From Pseudomonas multiresinivorans (GTDB lineage Bacteria; Pseudomonadota; Gammaproteobacteria; Pseudomonadales; Pseudomonadaceae), in the NCBI RefSeq assembly GCF_012971725.1, contig NZ_CP048833.1, positions 3,410,001 through 3,474,000 on the forward strand: 64,000 bases of DNA. The letters are read 5' to 3'. A program made the translations under genes and the position numbers. Positions 17,541 through 30,226 of this stretch are shown one piece after another; the first letter of the stretch is position 1, and every line of letters begins with the position of its first letter. The notes beneath the pieces were generated by a model. The model was not told the DNA's origin, searched no databases, and saw nothing but the letters and a program-made list of their open reading frames with translations.

Positions 17541-17677
17541 GTAGGAGCGGACTTCGTCCGCGATTTCTTCACGCCGTGCCGCGGTGCATGGAACGTAGCA
17601 ATCGCGGACGGAGTCCGCTCCTACGAAAACCGCCGCGCCGAATTCGCCGGCTGCGTAGGAGCGGACTCTGTCCGCGA
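17541..17677. repeat. Cluster of three REP elements
   Basis: Three near-identical 23-base copies of a Pseudomonas REP sequence that begins GTAGGAGCGGACT and ends TCCGCGA. The first is at 17541-17563 in plus orientation, the second at 17602-17624 inverted, the third at 17655-17677 plus. Each copy is itself an imperfect palindrome (GCGGAC/GTCCGC), and copies one and two form a large inverted pair. They occupy the gap between the converging ybhN and glgB genes, where they could act as a bidirectional terminator or mRNA-stabilising structure. The third copy is 17 bases from the glgB stop. Confidence 0.9.
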
Positions 17678-17693
17678 TCGTTATCAGGCCACC

Positions 17694-19864
17694 CTAGGGC
17701 TGACCATGCCCTTCGGGCCGAAGGATCAGGCAGCCCAGCGGCGGCAGGTCCAGCGCCAGGGACTGGATCTGCCCATGGGATTCCTGCGGATCGCTTTCCA
17801 CCACCCCACGACTACCCGCGCCGGAGCCGCCGAAGGAGTCGGCGTCGCTGTTGAGCAGCACTTGCCAACGCCCCGGCAGCGGCACGCCAACGAGATAGTG
17901 CGGGCGCGGCACCGGAGTGAAGTTGTGAACGACGAGTACCGGCGCGCCGTCGCCAGCCAGGCGCAGCCACGCGTAGACACTGTTGCGCTGGTCGTCGCCG
18001 ATCAGCCAGTGGAAGCCCTCGGCACGGTCGTCGAAGGCGTGCAGCGCGGGTTCCTCGCGCAGCAGCCGGTTGAGCTCGCGGATCAGCGACTGCGCGCCGA
18101 AGTGCTCGGCGTAGCGCAGCAGGTACCAGTCCAGCTGGCCGTCGTGGTCCCACTCGCGCCACTGGCCGAACTCGCAGCCCATGAACAGCAATTTCTTGCC
18201 CGGATGGGTCCACATCAAGGCCAGGTACAGGCGCAGGTTGGCGAACTGTTGCCAGCGGTCGCCCGGCATCTTGCCCAGCAGCGAACCCTTGCCGTGCACC
18301 ACCTCGTCGTGGGAGATCGGCAGGATGAAGTGCTCGGAGAAGGCGTAGTGCAGGCCGAAGGTCAGCTTCTGGTGGTGGTAGCCGCGGTTGATCGGGTCCT
18401 CGCGGATGTACGCCAGGCTGTCGTGCATCCAGCCCATGTTCCACTTGTAGGCAAAGCCCAGGCCGCCCTCCTCGGTGGAGCGGCTGACGCCCGGCCAGGC
18501 GGTGGATTCCTCGGCAATCACCAGGGCACCCGGCGCCTCGGCCTGTACCACGCTGTTGAGGTGGCGGAGGAATTCGATGGCCTCGAGATTCTCGCGTCCA
18601 CCGTGCTGGTTGGGGATCCATTCGCCGTCCTTGCGCGAATAGTCGCGATAGAGCATCGATGCCACGGCATCCACCCGCAGCCCGTCGATGTGGTACTCGC
18701 GCAGCCAATGCAGCGCCGAGGCCAGCATGAAACCGTGCACCTCGTTACGGCCGAGGTTGTAGATGTAGGTATCCCAGTCCTGGTGAAAGCCCTCGAAGGG
18801 ATGCGCGTATTCGTACAGCGCGGTGCCGTCGAAGTGCGCCAGGCCGTGGGCGTCGGTGGGGAAATGCGCCGGCACCCAGTCGAGGATCACGCCGACTCCG
18901 GCCTGGTGGCAGCGGTCGACGAAGCGCGCGAAGTCCGCCGGGCTGCCGTAGCGTGCGGTGGGCGCGAACAGCGAGAGTGGCTGGTAGCCCCAGGAGCCGC
19001 CGAAGGGGTGCTCCATGATCGGCATCAGTTCGATGTGGGTGAAGCCCAGGTCGCTGATGTAGGGGATCAGCCGGTCGGCCAGCTCATCCCAGGTCGGCGC
19101 GCGGTTCTCCACCCATTGCCAGGAGCCGGCGTGAAGTTCGTAGATCGACAGCGGCCGCTCCACGCCCTGTCGCTCGCCGCGCTGCTGCATCCAGGACTGG
19201 TCCTGCCAGGGGAAAGGCGTCGGGTCCGGCACCCGCGAGCCGGTGGCAGGCGGCATTTCGGTATCCAGCGCCACGGGGTCGGCCTTGAGCGGCAGCAGGC
19301 CATCCGGGCCGAGCAGTTCGTACTTGTAGACCTCGCCCGGCTGCAGGCGTGGAATGAACAGCTCCCAGACGCCAGCGGGGTAGCGCAGGCGCATCAGGTG
19401 GCGGCGGCCGTCCCAGCCATTGAAATCGCCGACCACCGACACCCGCCGCGCATTCGGCGCCCAGACGGCGAAGCGCACGCCGGGCACGCCGTCGATCTGC
19501 ATCGCCTGGGCGCCCAGGCATCTGCCCAGTTGGCGGTGGTTGCCCTCGGCGAACAGGTAGAGATCCAGTTCGCTGATCGACGGCCCGAAGGCGTAGGGAT
19601 CTTCGCTGACCTGCTCGTGCTCCGGCCAGTGGATTCGCAGGCGATACGGCGCCTTGGCCGGTAGGCGAGCGACGAACAGCCCGCTGGCGTCCACCGCGTC
19701 CATGGCGGTGAGGGTTTCGTCCTGCGGCGACAGCAATTCCACTGCCAGCGCACCCGGCAGCCAGGCGCGCACCTGCTCGCCGCCTTCGTCGCGGTGCGGG
19801 CCGAGGAAGGCAAAGGGATCGGCGTGATCGCCACGCTGCAGGTGGTCCAGATCGCTGCGCAGGG

Positions 19865-19868
<4 letters not shown>
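17694..19868 (-). CDS. glgB: 1,4-alpha-glucan branching enzyme
   Basis: A 724-residue GH13 branching enzyme that makes alpha-1,6 branches in glycogen. It has an N1 module (DPFAFLGPH), a CBM48 module (VRFAVWAPNARRVSVVGDFN), the nucleophile block IDGLRVDAVASMLYRDYSR, the acid/base block ALVIAEESTAWP, and ISHDEVVHGKGS. Length equals the usual E. coli-type enzyme. Its ATG at 19868 overlaps the treS-kinase stop by ATGA, with GGAGG eleven bases upstream. It closes the minus-strand operon glgE-treS-glgB, so the polymerising (GlgE) and branching enzymes are co-expressed. Confidence 0.96.
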
Positions 19869-23212
<3,344 letters not shown>

Positions 23213-23229
23213 GGTCGCGCTCCTGGAAG

Positions 23230-25212
23230 TCATTGCTCGGGATGCAGGCGCCAGATGCCGAACGGCAGGTGCCAGGGCTCGATGCGCATCCACTGGCGCT
23301 TGCCGTGCCAGGTCCAGCGGTGACCATTCATCAGGTCTTCGCCGCCCATGGGCGCGTCATCGGGCAGGCCGAATTCCCACAGCGGCAACTCGAAGTCCGC
23401 CTCCTGGGCGTTCTCCGGATCGAGGCTGACCGCCACCAGGATGAAGTTGGACAGGTCGGCGCTGCGCTTGCCGAACAGCAGGATGTTGTCGTTGAAGACG
23501 GAATAGGCCTGGAAGCCCAGGTGGCTGTGCAACGCCGGGTTCTCGCGGCGGATGCGATTGAGCCGGGTGATCTCGCCGACGATGTTGCCGGGCGCGTGGT
23601 AGTCGCGCTGGCGCAGCTGGTACTTCTCCGAGTCGAAGTACTCTTCCTTGCCCGGCACCGGGTCGGCCTCGCACAGTTCGAACCCCGAATACATCCCCCA
23701 CAGCCCCGAGCCCATGGTCGCCAGGGCCGCACGGATGAGGAAGCCGGCGCGGCCGGAGCGCTGCAGGAAGTAGGGATTGATATCCGGCGTGTTGACGAAG
23801 AAGTTCGGCCGGTAGCAGTCGCGCAGCGGCGGCTCATTCAGTTCGGTGAGGTATTCCTCCAGCTCCGCCTTGGTGTTGCGCCAGGTGAAGTAGGTGTAGC
23901 TCTGGCTGAAGCCGACCTTGCCAAGGCGCGCCATCATCGCCGGCCGGGTGAAGGCCTCGGCGAGGAAGATCACCTGCGGGTGCTCGCGGCGCACTTCGGC
24001 GATCAGCCATTCCCAGAACGGCAGCGGCTTGGTGTGCGGGTTGTCGACGCGGAACAGGTTGACGCCCTGCTCCACCCAGCCCTGCACCACACCCAGCAGG
24101 CCGAGCCAGAGATCGGGAATGGCGTCGGCGGCGTAGAAGTCGACGTTGACGATGTCCTCGTACTTCTTCGGCGGATTCTCCGCGTGGCGGATGCTGCCGT
24201 CCGCGCGCCAGCTGAACCAGCCGGGGTGCTCGCGCAGCCAGGGGTGGTCCGGCGAGCACTGGATGGCGAAATCCAGGGCGATCTCCAGGCCATGCCCGCG
24301 GGCGGCGTCCACCAGTGCGCGGAAGTCTTCAAGGCTGCCCAGCTCGGGGTGCACGGCGTCATGGCCGCCCTCCTTGCTGCCGATGGCGTAGGGGCTGCCA
24401 GGGTCGTCGGGACCGGCCTGCAGGCTGTTGTTGCGGCCCTTGCGGTGGGTGCGGCCGATGGGATGGATGGGCGGGAAATACAGCACGTCGAAGCCCATGG
24501 CGGCGATCTCCGGCAGCCGCCGGTGAACATCGGCAAAGGTGCCGTGCTGGCCGGGTGTCGGGCTTTCCGAGCGCGGGAACAGCTCGTACCAGCTGGCGAA
24601 CCCGGCCAGCGGGCGCTCCACGTCCAGCTCGAAGGTAAGGCTGCGGGTCAGGTGCGGACGGTGTGCGGCGCGCTGCATCAGCTCCAGGGTCCGCGGCGCC
24701 ATGAACAGGCCGAAGCGCGCCTCCCGCTCGGTGGTGTCCTGCAGGCTGCGGAGGATTTCGCCCAGCTCCGCTGCGCAATCCTGTGGCGCGTTGTCCAGTA
24801 CCTCCTGGAACAGGTCGAGGCCCTCGCGGAACTCCAGGTCCAGCAACTGGCCGGCGGCGTATTTCTTCTCCAGTTCGTAGCGGAAGCTGGCGTAGCTGTC
24901 GATCCAGGCCAGGACGATGAATTCCGTACGGCCAACTCGGGTCGGCAAGATATCCGCCTCCCAGTGATCGTTGCCCAGGTGCTGCAGGGACGTTTTCTGC
25001 CAGGGCTGGCCCTTGCCTTCGCGCCAGGCGACCTCGGCGGCCAGCTTGTCGTGGCCATCGGCAAAGATCCGCGCATGGATGCGCGAGGCCCGGTGGACGA
25101 TGGCCTTGGCGGCGAAGCGTCCACCTTCCAGGCGCGGCGCTACCTCTTCGATGACGATGCGCGCCTCGTTGGCGGCAACCTCGGCCCGCTCGGCCGGATT
25201 CTCCAGTTCCAT
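23230..25212 (-). CDS. glgE: Alpha-1,4-glucan:maltose-1-phosphate maltosyltransferase
   Basis: A 660-residue GH13_3 enzyme that extends alpha-1,4-glucan with maltosyl units from maltose-1-phosphate. The N-terminal beta-sandwich domain is followed by the barrel with VLYFPPIHPIGRTHRKG, the nucleophile aspartate in NLFRVDNPHTKPLPFWEW, and the acid/base glutamate in VIFLAEAFTRP. A GAGGAGG ribosome binding site precedes the ATG at 25212. It is first in the minus-strand operon with treS-kinase and glgB. A candidate extracytoplasmic-stress promoter lies at 25280-25307. Together with the downstream genes it converts trehalose to branched glucan. Confidence 0.95.
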   Translation of the reverse strand: MELENPAERAEVAANEARIVIEEVAPRLEGGRFAAKAIVHRASRIHARIFADGHDKLAAEVAWREGKGQPWQKTSLQHLGNDHWEADILPTRVGRTEFIVLAWIDSYASFRYELEKKYAAGQLLDLEFREGLDLFQEVLDNAPQDCAAELGEILRSLQDTTEREARFGLFMAPRTLELMQRAAHRPHLTRSLTFELDVERPLAGFASWYELFPRSESPTPGQHGTFADVHRRLPEIAAMGFDVLYFPPIHPIGRTHRKGRNNSLQAGPDDPGSPYAIGSKEGGHDAVHPELGSLEDFRALVDAARGHGLEIALDFAIQCSPDHPWLREHPGWFSWRADGSIRHAENPPKKYEDIVNVDFYAADAIPDLWLGLLGVVQGWVEQGVNLFRVDNPHTKPLPFWEWLIAEVRREHPQVIFLAEAFTRPAMMARLGKVGFSQSYTYFTWRNTKAELEEYLTELNEPPLRDCYRPNFFVNTPDINPYFLQRSGRAGFLIRAALATMGSGLWGMYSGFELCEADPVPGKEEYFDSEKYQLRQRDYHAPGNIVGEITRLNRIRRENPALHSHLGFQAYSVFNDNILLFGKRSADLSNFILVAVSLDPENAQEADFELPLWEFGLPDDAPMGGEDLMNGHRWTWHGKRQWMRIEPWHLPFGIWRLHPEQ

Positions 25213-25279
25213 CGCGGCGCCCTCCTCGCTGCGGTGCGCGCCGGATGCGCGCTCGTGGGTGGATTGCTCGCTACAGGCA

Positions 25280-25307
25280 TTGGGAACGACAGGGCTTCGG
25301 CAAGTTC
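25280..25307 (-). promoter_or_regulatory. Candidate AlgU (sigma-22)-like promoter of glgE
   Basis: Reading the minus strand, GAACTT (25307-25302) is followed after 16 bases by TCCCAA (25285-25280). I recall the AlgU/RpoE consensus of pseudomonads as GAACTT, 16-17 bases, then TCnnA, so both boxes and spacing are close. It lies about 70 bases upstream of the glgE start. AlgU responds to envelope, osmotic and desiccation stress, which would suit trehalose/glucan metabolism. This is a pattern match by eye, without a transcription start. Confidence 0.4.
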
Positions 25308-25331
25308 AGGCTAATTGCGCCAGTGGTTGTT

Positions 25332-26213
25332 TCAGGAGCTCTTGCGCCTGGGCGCGGCCTTGCTCGTGGCACTCTTCTTCGCCGGCGTAGCGGTCGTTTT
25401 CTTCACGGAGCTGGCGGCGCTGCGCGGTTTTGCTTCGCCCTTGAGGCTGCGCTTGAGCAGTTCGGTGAGGTCGATGATGTCGGCGCCTTCGCCGGCTTTC
25501 GCTTGCGCCTGCGGCACGTTTTCCAGCTGGCCCTTGGCGGCCTTCTGCTCCACCAGGCGGTGGATTTCCGCGCTGAATTCGTCCTGGTAATCCTCGGGCG
25601 ACCAGCGGCCACTCATGTCCTTGACCAGGCGTTCGGCCATTTCGGTTTCGCGCTTGTCCAGCTTGACCTTGTCCAGCGCCAGGCCCAGTTCGTCCACCGC
25701 GCGCACGTCCGCCGGCCAGCGCAGGGTCATCAGCAGGATGGCGTCGCCGTCGTCGCGCAACATCGCCAGGTGCTGACGGCTGTGCATCACCAATTGGCAG
25801 ACCGCCGCCTTGCCGGTCTTCTTCAGGGTATCGCGCAGCAGCACGTAGACTTTCTCGCCGCGCTTCTCGGGCGTCAGGTAATACGGGGAGTCGTAGAACG
25901 CCACGGGGATCTCGCCGATCTCGATGAAACCGAGGATGTCGATGGTCTGGGTCGCCTCGGGCCGCGCGGCGCGAATCTCCTCTTCGCTGATCACCACGTA
26001 GCGGCCCTTCTCCAGCTCCACGCCCTTGACGATGTGTTCCCTGGGCACCTCCTTGCCGGTGATCTTGTTCACCCGTTTGTAGCCCACCGGTTCCAGGCTG
26101 CGCTCGTCCAGCCAGTCGAAGTCGGTGGCGCTGGAACGCGCGGCGCTGTTGAGCGCCACCGGGATGTGCACCAGGCCGAAGCTGATGGCGCCTTTCCAGA
26201 TCACACGGGCCAT
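25332..26213 (-). CDS. ku: Non-homologous end joining protein Ku
   Basis: A 293-residue bacterial Ku that would bind broken DNA ends and recruit LigD. The N-terminus MARVIWKGAISFGLVHIPV is diagnostic, and the Ku beta-barrel core runs to about residue 250 (IEIGEIPVAFYDSPYYL, ALLRDTLKKTGKAAVCQ-like segments). The last roughly 35 residues are a lysine/alanine/serine-rich tail (VKKTTATPAKK, KAAPRRKSS), the extended C-terminus that in other Ku proteins aids DNA binding. The ATG at 26213 has GGAGAG upstream. The start overlaps the preceding 88-residue gene by 13 bases, giving an mgtC-orf88-ku unit. The partner ligD is about 5 kb away on the same strand. Confidence 0.95.
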   Translation of the reverse strand: MARVIWKGAISFGLVHIPVALNSAARSSATDFDWLDERSLEPVGYKRVNKITGKEVPREHIVKGVELEKGRYVVISEEEIRAARPEATQTIDILGFIEIGEIPVAFYDSPYYLTPEKRGEKVYVLLRDTLKKTGKAAVCQLVMHSRQHLAMLRDDGDAILLMTLRWPADVRAVDELGLALDKVKLDKRETEMAERLVKDMSGRWSPEDYQDEFSAEIHRLVEQKAAKGQLENVPQAQAKAGEGADIIDLTELLKRSLKGEAKPRSAASSVKKTTATPAKKSATSKAAPRRKSS

Positions 26214-26467
26214 GGGTAACTCTCCTGCAGGGTGATGCCGTCGTCGAAATGCACGCGACCGGTGCTGTCGATGTCGCTGATCCGCTCGAGCATGCGCTGC
26301 GCCTGCCACTCGGCCTCCGACACGTTGCGGCTGCCGGGCGCATAGACCCAGAGCACCTCGACCGGCGCGCCCTGGCGGGTCACCTGGTACTCGATCAGGC
26401 CGGTGTAGCGGCCGTTCTCCAGCATCGCATCGGTCCAGGCACAGGCCTGGGCGAATTCACGGAACAT
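26201..26467 (-). CDS. Conserved small protein of unknown function upstream of ku
   Basis: An 88-residue soluble protein I do not recognise. It begins MFREFAQACAWTDAMLENG, contains YTGLIEYQVTRQGAPVEVLW and ends DGITLQESYPWPV, a mix of beta strands and one helix with several aromatic residues; no motif is known to me. The start at 26467 lies 11 bases inside the mgtC 3' end and its stop lies 13 bases inside ku, so translation is likely coupled on both sides. That tight packing argues it is real and co-expressed with Ku. The longer in-frame extension upstream lies wholly within mgtC. Confidence 0.6.
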   Translation of the reverse strand: MFREFAQACAWTDAMLENGRYTGLIEYQVTRQGAPVEVLWVYAPGSRNVSEAEWQAQRMLERISDIDSTGRVHFDDGITLQESYPWPV

Positions 26468-26975
26468 CGCGGTCCTCTCTCGCCGCCTGCTCGGCAGGCG
26501 GACGGTTGCGTTCCAGCCAGCGTGGCAAAACATGCAGCACCAGCAGCGCGAGCAGCGTGCCCAGCACCGCCGTAGCCGAGTGCCCGAGCCCGACGCTGAT
26601 ACCAATGGCCGTGCTCAGCCACAGCCCGGCGGCGGTCGTCAGCCCCTTCACCTCGGACACTTGGCTGCCCTTGAGGATGGTGCCGGCGCAGAGGAAGCCG
26701 ATGCCGGCGGCGATCCCCTGGATCACCCGGCTGACCGCATCGGCCTGCGCACCGCCCTCGTGGATCGCCATCACGAACAGCGCAGCGCCCAGGGTGACCA
26801 GCATGTGGGTGCGCAAGCCGGCGGCCTTGCCCTGGCTTTCCCGCTCGTAACCGACCACGCCGCCCAGCACCACGGCGAGCGTCAGGCGCAGCGAGGCTCG
26901 GGTGATCTGCTCGACTTCACTCAGGTCGGAGAATTCGGCGACCAGCGTCACCCAGATGCGATCCAGCGTGTCCAT
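26457..26975 (-). CDS. MgtC/SapB family membrane protein
   Basis: A 172-residue inner-membrane protein of the MgtC/SapB family, with about four to five hydrophobic segments. The signature is in RLTLAVVLGGVVGYERESQGKAAGLRTHMLVTLGAALF, which includes the conserved GxERE and GLRTH blocks, and continues through AGIGFLCAGTI and VKGLTTAAGLW. MgtC proteins support survival in macrophages and at low magnesium, in part by restraining ATP synthase; the short form here lacks the C-terminal ACT-like domain of Salmonella MgtC. The ATG at 26975 has GGAG about nine bases upstream. A longer frame upstream is non-coding. Confidence 0.88.
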   Translation of the reverse strand: MDTLDRIWVTLVAEFSDLSEVEQITRASLRLTLAVVLGGVVGYERESQGKAAGLRTHMLVTLGAALFVMAIHEGGAQADAVSRVIQGIAAGIGFLCAGTILKGSQVSEVKGLTTAAGLWLSTAIGISVGLGHSATAVLGTLLALLVLHVLPRWLERNRPPAEQAAREDRDVP

Positions 26976-27153
26976 GACAGGCTCCGCAGTCCCTCTTAAG
27001 GGTGCAGACCCGCCGACCGCGCAATTGGTTTGCTGAAAATTCGCCGGCGACTCCACCGCCCGGCGGAAAATCCGCGCACCTCGCCACTGACGGGGTCCAT
27101 CGCTCATTCCCGGCGTCCCGCCGGCCAGCGCACCTTCAGCACAGGAGACCGGA

Positions 27154-27558
27154 ATGAGCATCGACCCCAAGCGTTTTGCCAACGAGTACCAGAACGCCCT
27201 CGTGGAGGTCGCCCTGCCGGCCTTCGCCCGAGCCGGCGAGTTCGCCCGCGACCACGGCCTGGAGTGCAGCGTCGAGCTGCGGGAGGGGCGGCGCGACCTG
27301 CCCGAACTGGTGTTGTCCGTGCGCGATGCCTGCCAGGCAGCCGAATGCGTCTGCCGCATCAGCGCCGACCCGCGCACGCAGCGGCTGTACCATGAGAACC
27401 GCTGCGGCGAGACCGATGCCGACGTGCAGCGGGTAGTCGGCTCCATCGCTTCGCTCAACGAGATGGTGCTCGACACCCGTCTGCTGGAGTTCTTCCAGGA
27501 CGCTTTCGCGCTGCACCTGGACTACGCCTCCCGCCGGCATGCCGGCGGTTTCTGGTGA
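27154..27558 (+). CDS. Hypothetical protein beside glgP
   Basis: A 134-residue soluble protein I cannot assign. It starts MSIDPKRFANEYQNALVEVALPAF, has CSVELREGRRDLPELVLSVRD and ends with an aromatic, histidine-rich tail (FALHLDYASRRHAGGFW). Predicted alpha/beta, no signal peptide. CAGGAG lies eight bases before the ATG. It converges with glgP with only four bases between the two stop codons, so any terminator must lie inside the opposite coding region. Codon use looks like that of its neighbours. Confidence 0.6.
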   Translation: MSIDPKRFANEYQNALVEVALPAFARAGEFARDHGLECSVELREGRRDLPELVLSVRDACQAAECVCRISADPRTQRLYHENRCGETDADVQRVVGSIASLNEMVLDTRLLEFFQDAFALHLDYASRRHAGGFW

Positions 27559-27562
27559 AGGC

Positions 27563-30022
27563 TCAGTCCTCCCCGGCCTGCACCTTCCAGATATCCCTGG
27601 CGTACTCGCGGATGGTCCGGTCCGAGGAGAACCAGCCGACCCTGGCGGTATTGAGCATGGAGGCCTTCCACCAGCGCGCCGGTTTGCGCCAAAGCTCCTC
27701 GACCTTTTCCTGGGCGTCCCAGTAGGCGTCGAAATCGGCGCAGACCAGGAAGCGGTCGTCGCTGACCAGCGCATCGACCAGGCCGGTATAGCGCTGCGGA
27801 TCGTCCGGTGAGAACACCCCGGAGCTGATCGCCCGCAGCGCCTCCTCCAGGCGCGGCGAGGCGGCGATCTCGGCATGCATCGACAGGTCGCCAGTGCGTT
27901 TGCGTGCCTCCACCTGCTTGGCCTTGAGGCCGAAGATGAACATGTTTTCCGCGCCGATGCGCTCGCACATCTCGACGTTGGCGCCGTCCAGCGTGCCAAT
28001 GGTCAGCGCGCCGTTGAGGGCGAACTTCATGTTGCTGGTGCCGGAGGCCTCCAGCCCCGCCGTGGAAATCTGCTCGGACAGGTCCGCCGCCGGGATGATC
28101 GATTCCGCCAGGCTGACGTTGTAGTTGGGGATGAATACCACCTTGAGCCGGCCGCGCACCGTGGGGTCGCCGTTGATCATCCGGCTGATGTCGTTGGCCA
28201 GCTTGATGATCAGCTTGGCCACCGTGTAGCTGGGCGCGGCCTTGCCGGCGAAGATCTTCACCCGTGGCACGCGGTCGGTGGTGGGGTCGTTGCGGATGTC
28301 CTGGTAGAGCGCCACGGTATGCAGCAGGTTGAGCAACTGGCGCTTGTATTCGTGGATGCGCTTGACGTGGACGTCGAACAGCGCGTCCGGGTCGATGCGC
28401 ACGCCCAGGCGCTCCTCGACCAGTGCCGCCAGGCGTTCCTTGGCATTGCGCCGCTGCTGGGCGAAGCGCTGGCGCACTGAGGACTTCTCCACCAGCTCGG
28501 CCAGCGCCGGCAGGTGTTGCTCGGGCTCGTCGAGTACCTCGTCGCCGAGGTTTTCCATCAGCAGACGGGTCAGCTCCGGGTTGGTCTGGAACAGCCAGCG
28601 GCGGAAGGTCACGCCGTTGGTCTTGTTGCTGATCCGCTCCGGGTAGAGCCGGTGCAGGTCGCGGAACACTGTCTCGCGCATCAGGTCGGTGTGCAGCGCC
28701 GACACACCGTTGACGCTGTGCGAGCCGAGGAACGCCAGGTTGCCCATGCGCACGCGGCGGCCGTGGTCCTCCTCGATCAGCGAGACCGAGCGCAGCAGGG
28801 CGAAATCGTGGATGTCCTTGGCGCGCAGCGCGTCGATATGGAAGGCATTGATCAGGTAGATGATCTGCATGTGCCGTGGCAGCAGGCGCTCCATCAGGCT
28901 CACCGGCCAGGACTCCAGCGCCTCGGGCAGCAGCGTGTGGTTGGTATAGGACAGGGTCGCCACCGTCAGCGCCCAGGCGTCGTCCCAGTCCAGGCTGCGC
29001 TCGTCCAGCAGCAGGCGCATCAGTTCGGCAACGGCGATGGCCGGGTGGGTATCGTTGAGCTGGATGGCCACCCGCTCGGGCAGGCCGAAGACGTCCTCGC
29101 CCTGCCCCAGGTGACGCTGCATCAGGTCCTGCAACGAGGCGCTGACGAAGAAGAATTCCTGGCGCAGGCGCAGTTCCTGGCCCGCCTCGGTGCTGTCTGC
29201 CGGGTAGAGCACCCGCGAGATGCTTTCCGCACGCACCGTATCCGCCACCGCACCCAGGTGGTCGCCGGCATTGAAGCGGTCCAGCCGCAGGGTTTCCTCG
29301 GCACGGGCGCGCCACAGGCGCAGGGTGTTCACGCTGGCGGTACGCCAGCCCACTACCGGCATGTCGTAGGCCACCGAGCGCACGCGCTCAGCCGGTTCCC
29401 AGCGTTGCCGCTCGACCCCGTGGGCGTCGCGCTCGCTGTGGACGCTGCCGCCGAAGCCGACGCTGAAGCTGCACTCGGGCCGTTCGAATTCCCAGGGGTT
29501 GCCGAAGTCGAGCCAGGTTTCGGTGTGCTCCTGCTGCCAGCCGTCGCCGATCACCTGCTTGAACAGGCCGTGCTCGTAGCGGATGCCGTAACCGTGGGCG
29601 GGGATGTCCAGCGTCGCCATGCTCTCCATGAAGCAGGCGGCCAGCCGCCCCAGGCCGCCGTTGCCCAGCGCGGCGTCGGGCTCAAGCAGGCGCACGCGGT
29701 CCAGGTCCACACCCAACTCCGAAAGAGCTTGATGCGCCACCCCCAGCAACCCAAGGTTGCTCAGGTTGTCGATCAGCAGGCGGCCGATGAGGAACTCCAG
29801 CGACAGGTAGTAGACGTGCTTGCGGGCGCTGCGGTCGATGGCGCGGGTGGTCTCCTCCCAGTTGTCGACCTGGTATTTGCGTGCGGCCAGTGCCACTGCC
29901 TCGAACCAGTCGTGGTCGTAGGCGTCCGCCGGGTCCTTGCCGACTGCGTAACGCAGGCGGGTGAGCACCGCATGCTTGAAGGTCTCGACTTCCGACTGAT
30001 CGGGAATGCTGTCCAGGGCCAT
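27563..30022 (-). CDS. glgP: Glycogen phosphorylase
   Basis: An 819-residue GT35 enzyme that releases glucose-1-phosphate from alpha-1,4-glucan. The N-terminal TTRAIDRSARKHVYYLSLEFLIGR and NLGLLG blocks, GNGGLGRLAACF, and the pyridoxal-phosphate site EASGTSNMKFALNGALTIGTLDGAN are intact. Length matches bacterial GlgP. The ATG at 30022 follows GAGGAG by six bases. It is transcribed alone, divergent from the basic protein at 30227. A candidate stress promoter is in the leader. With GlgX and MalQ it forms the breakdown arm opposing GlgA/GlgE. Confidence 0.96.
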   Translation of the reverse strand: MALDSIPDQSEVETFKHAVLTRLRYAVGKDPADAYDHDWFEAVALAARKYQVDNWEETTRAIDRSARKHVYYLSLEFLIGRLLIDNLSNLGLLGVAHQALSELGVDLDRVRLLEPDAALGNGGLGRLAACFMESMATLDIPAHGYGIRYEHGLFKQVIGDGWQQEHTETWLDFGNPWEFERPECSFSVGFGGSVHSERDAHGVERQRWEPAERVRSVAYDMPVVGWRTASVNTLRLWRARAEETLRLDRFNAGDHLGAVADTVRAESISRVLYPADSTEAGQELRLRQEFFFVSASLQDLMQRHLGQGEDVFGLPERVAIQLNDTHPAIAVAELMRLLLDERSLDWDDAWALTVATLSYTNHTLLPEALESWPVSLMERLLPRHMQIIYLINAFHIDALRAKDIHDFALLRSVSLIEEDHGRRVRMGNLAFLGSHSVNGVSALHTDLMRETVFRDLHRLYPERISNKTNGVTFRRWLFQTNPELTRLLMENLGDEVLDEPEQHLPALAELVEKSSVRQRFAQQRRNAKERLAALVEERLGVRIDPDALFDVHVKRIHEYKRQLLNLLHTVALYQDIRNDPTTDRVPRVKIFAGKAAPSYTVAKLIIKLANDISRMINGDPTVRGRLKVVFIPNYNVSLAESIIPAADLSEQISTAGLEASGTSNMKFALNGALTIGTLDGANVEMCERIGAENMFIFGLKAKQVEARKRTGDLSMHAEIAASPRLEEALRAISSGVFSPDDPQRYTGLVDALVSDDRFLVCADFDAYWDAQEKVEELWRKPARWWKASMLNTARVGWFSSDRTIREYARDIWKVQAGED

Positions 30023-30073
30023 TGCCGTCTCCTCTGGTTGCCGGTGGCTGCGGGTACGCGAGGTGCCCAGTGC

Positions 30074-30101
30074 ATCAGTCCCCGGCGAAATCCATGAGTT
30101 C
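30074..30101 (-). promoter_or_regulatory. Candidate stress-sigma promoter of glgP
   Basis: On the minus strand GAACTC (30101-30096) is followed after 16 bases by ACTGAT (30079-30074), about 50 bases upstream of the glgP start. It resembles the element found upstream of glgE but matches the remembered AlgU consensus less well (GAACTC instead of GAACTT, and A instead of T in the -10). Low confidence on its own; the parallel with glgE is what makes it worth recording. Confidence 0.25.
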
Positions 30102-30226
30102 AGACCTTTTCTCCCGGCGGCACGGCCCGTTCATCAGAAACGCCGAACCATCGGCGACGAGCGGTTTCTCCCCTCATGTGGCCCTTGGCAAAGGGCTGCC
30201 AGGTAATCAGAGACAGGAGAACCGCC

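Noticed and set aside
23233..25314. A 693-codon plus-strand frame opposite glgE
   Set aside because: Shadow of glgE; biased composition and no domain. Similar shadows occur opposite glgB, treS, glgP and the TonB receptor.
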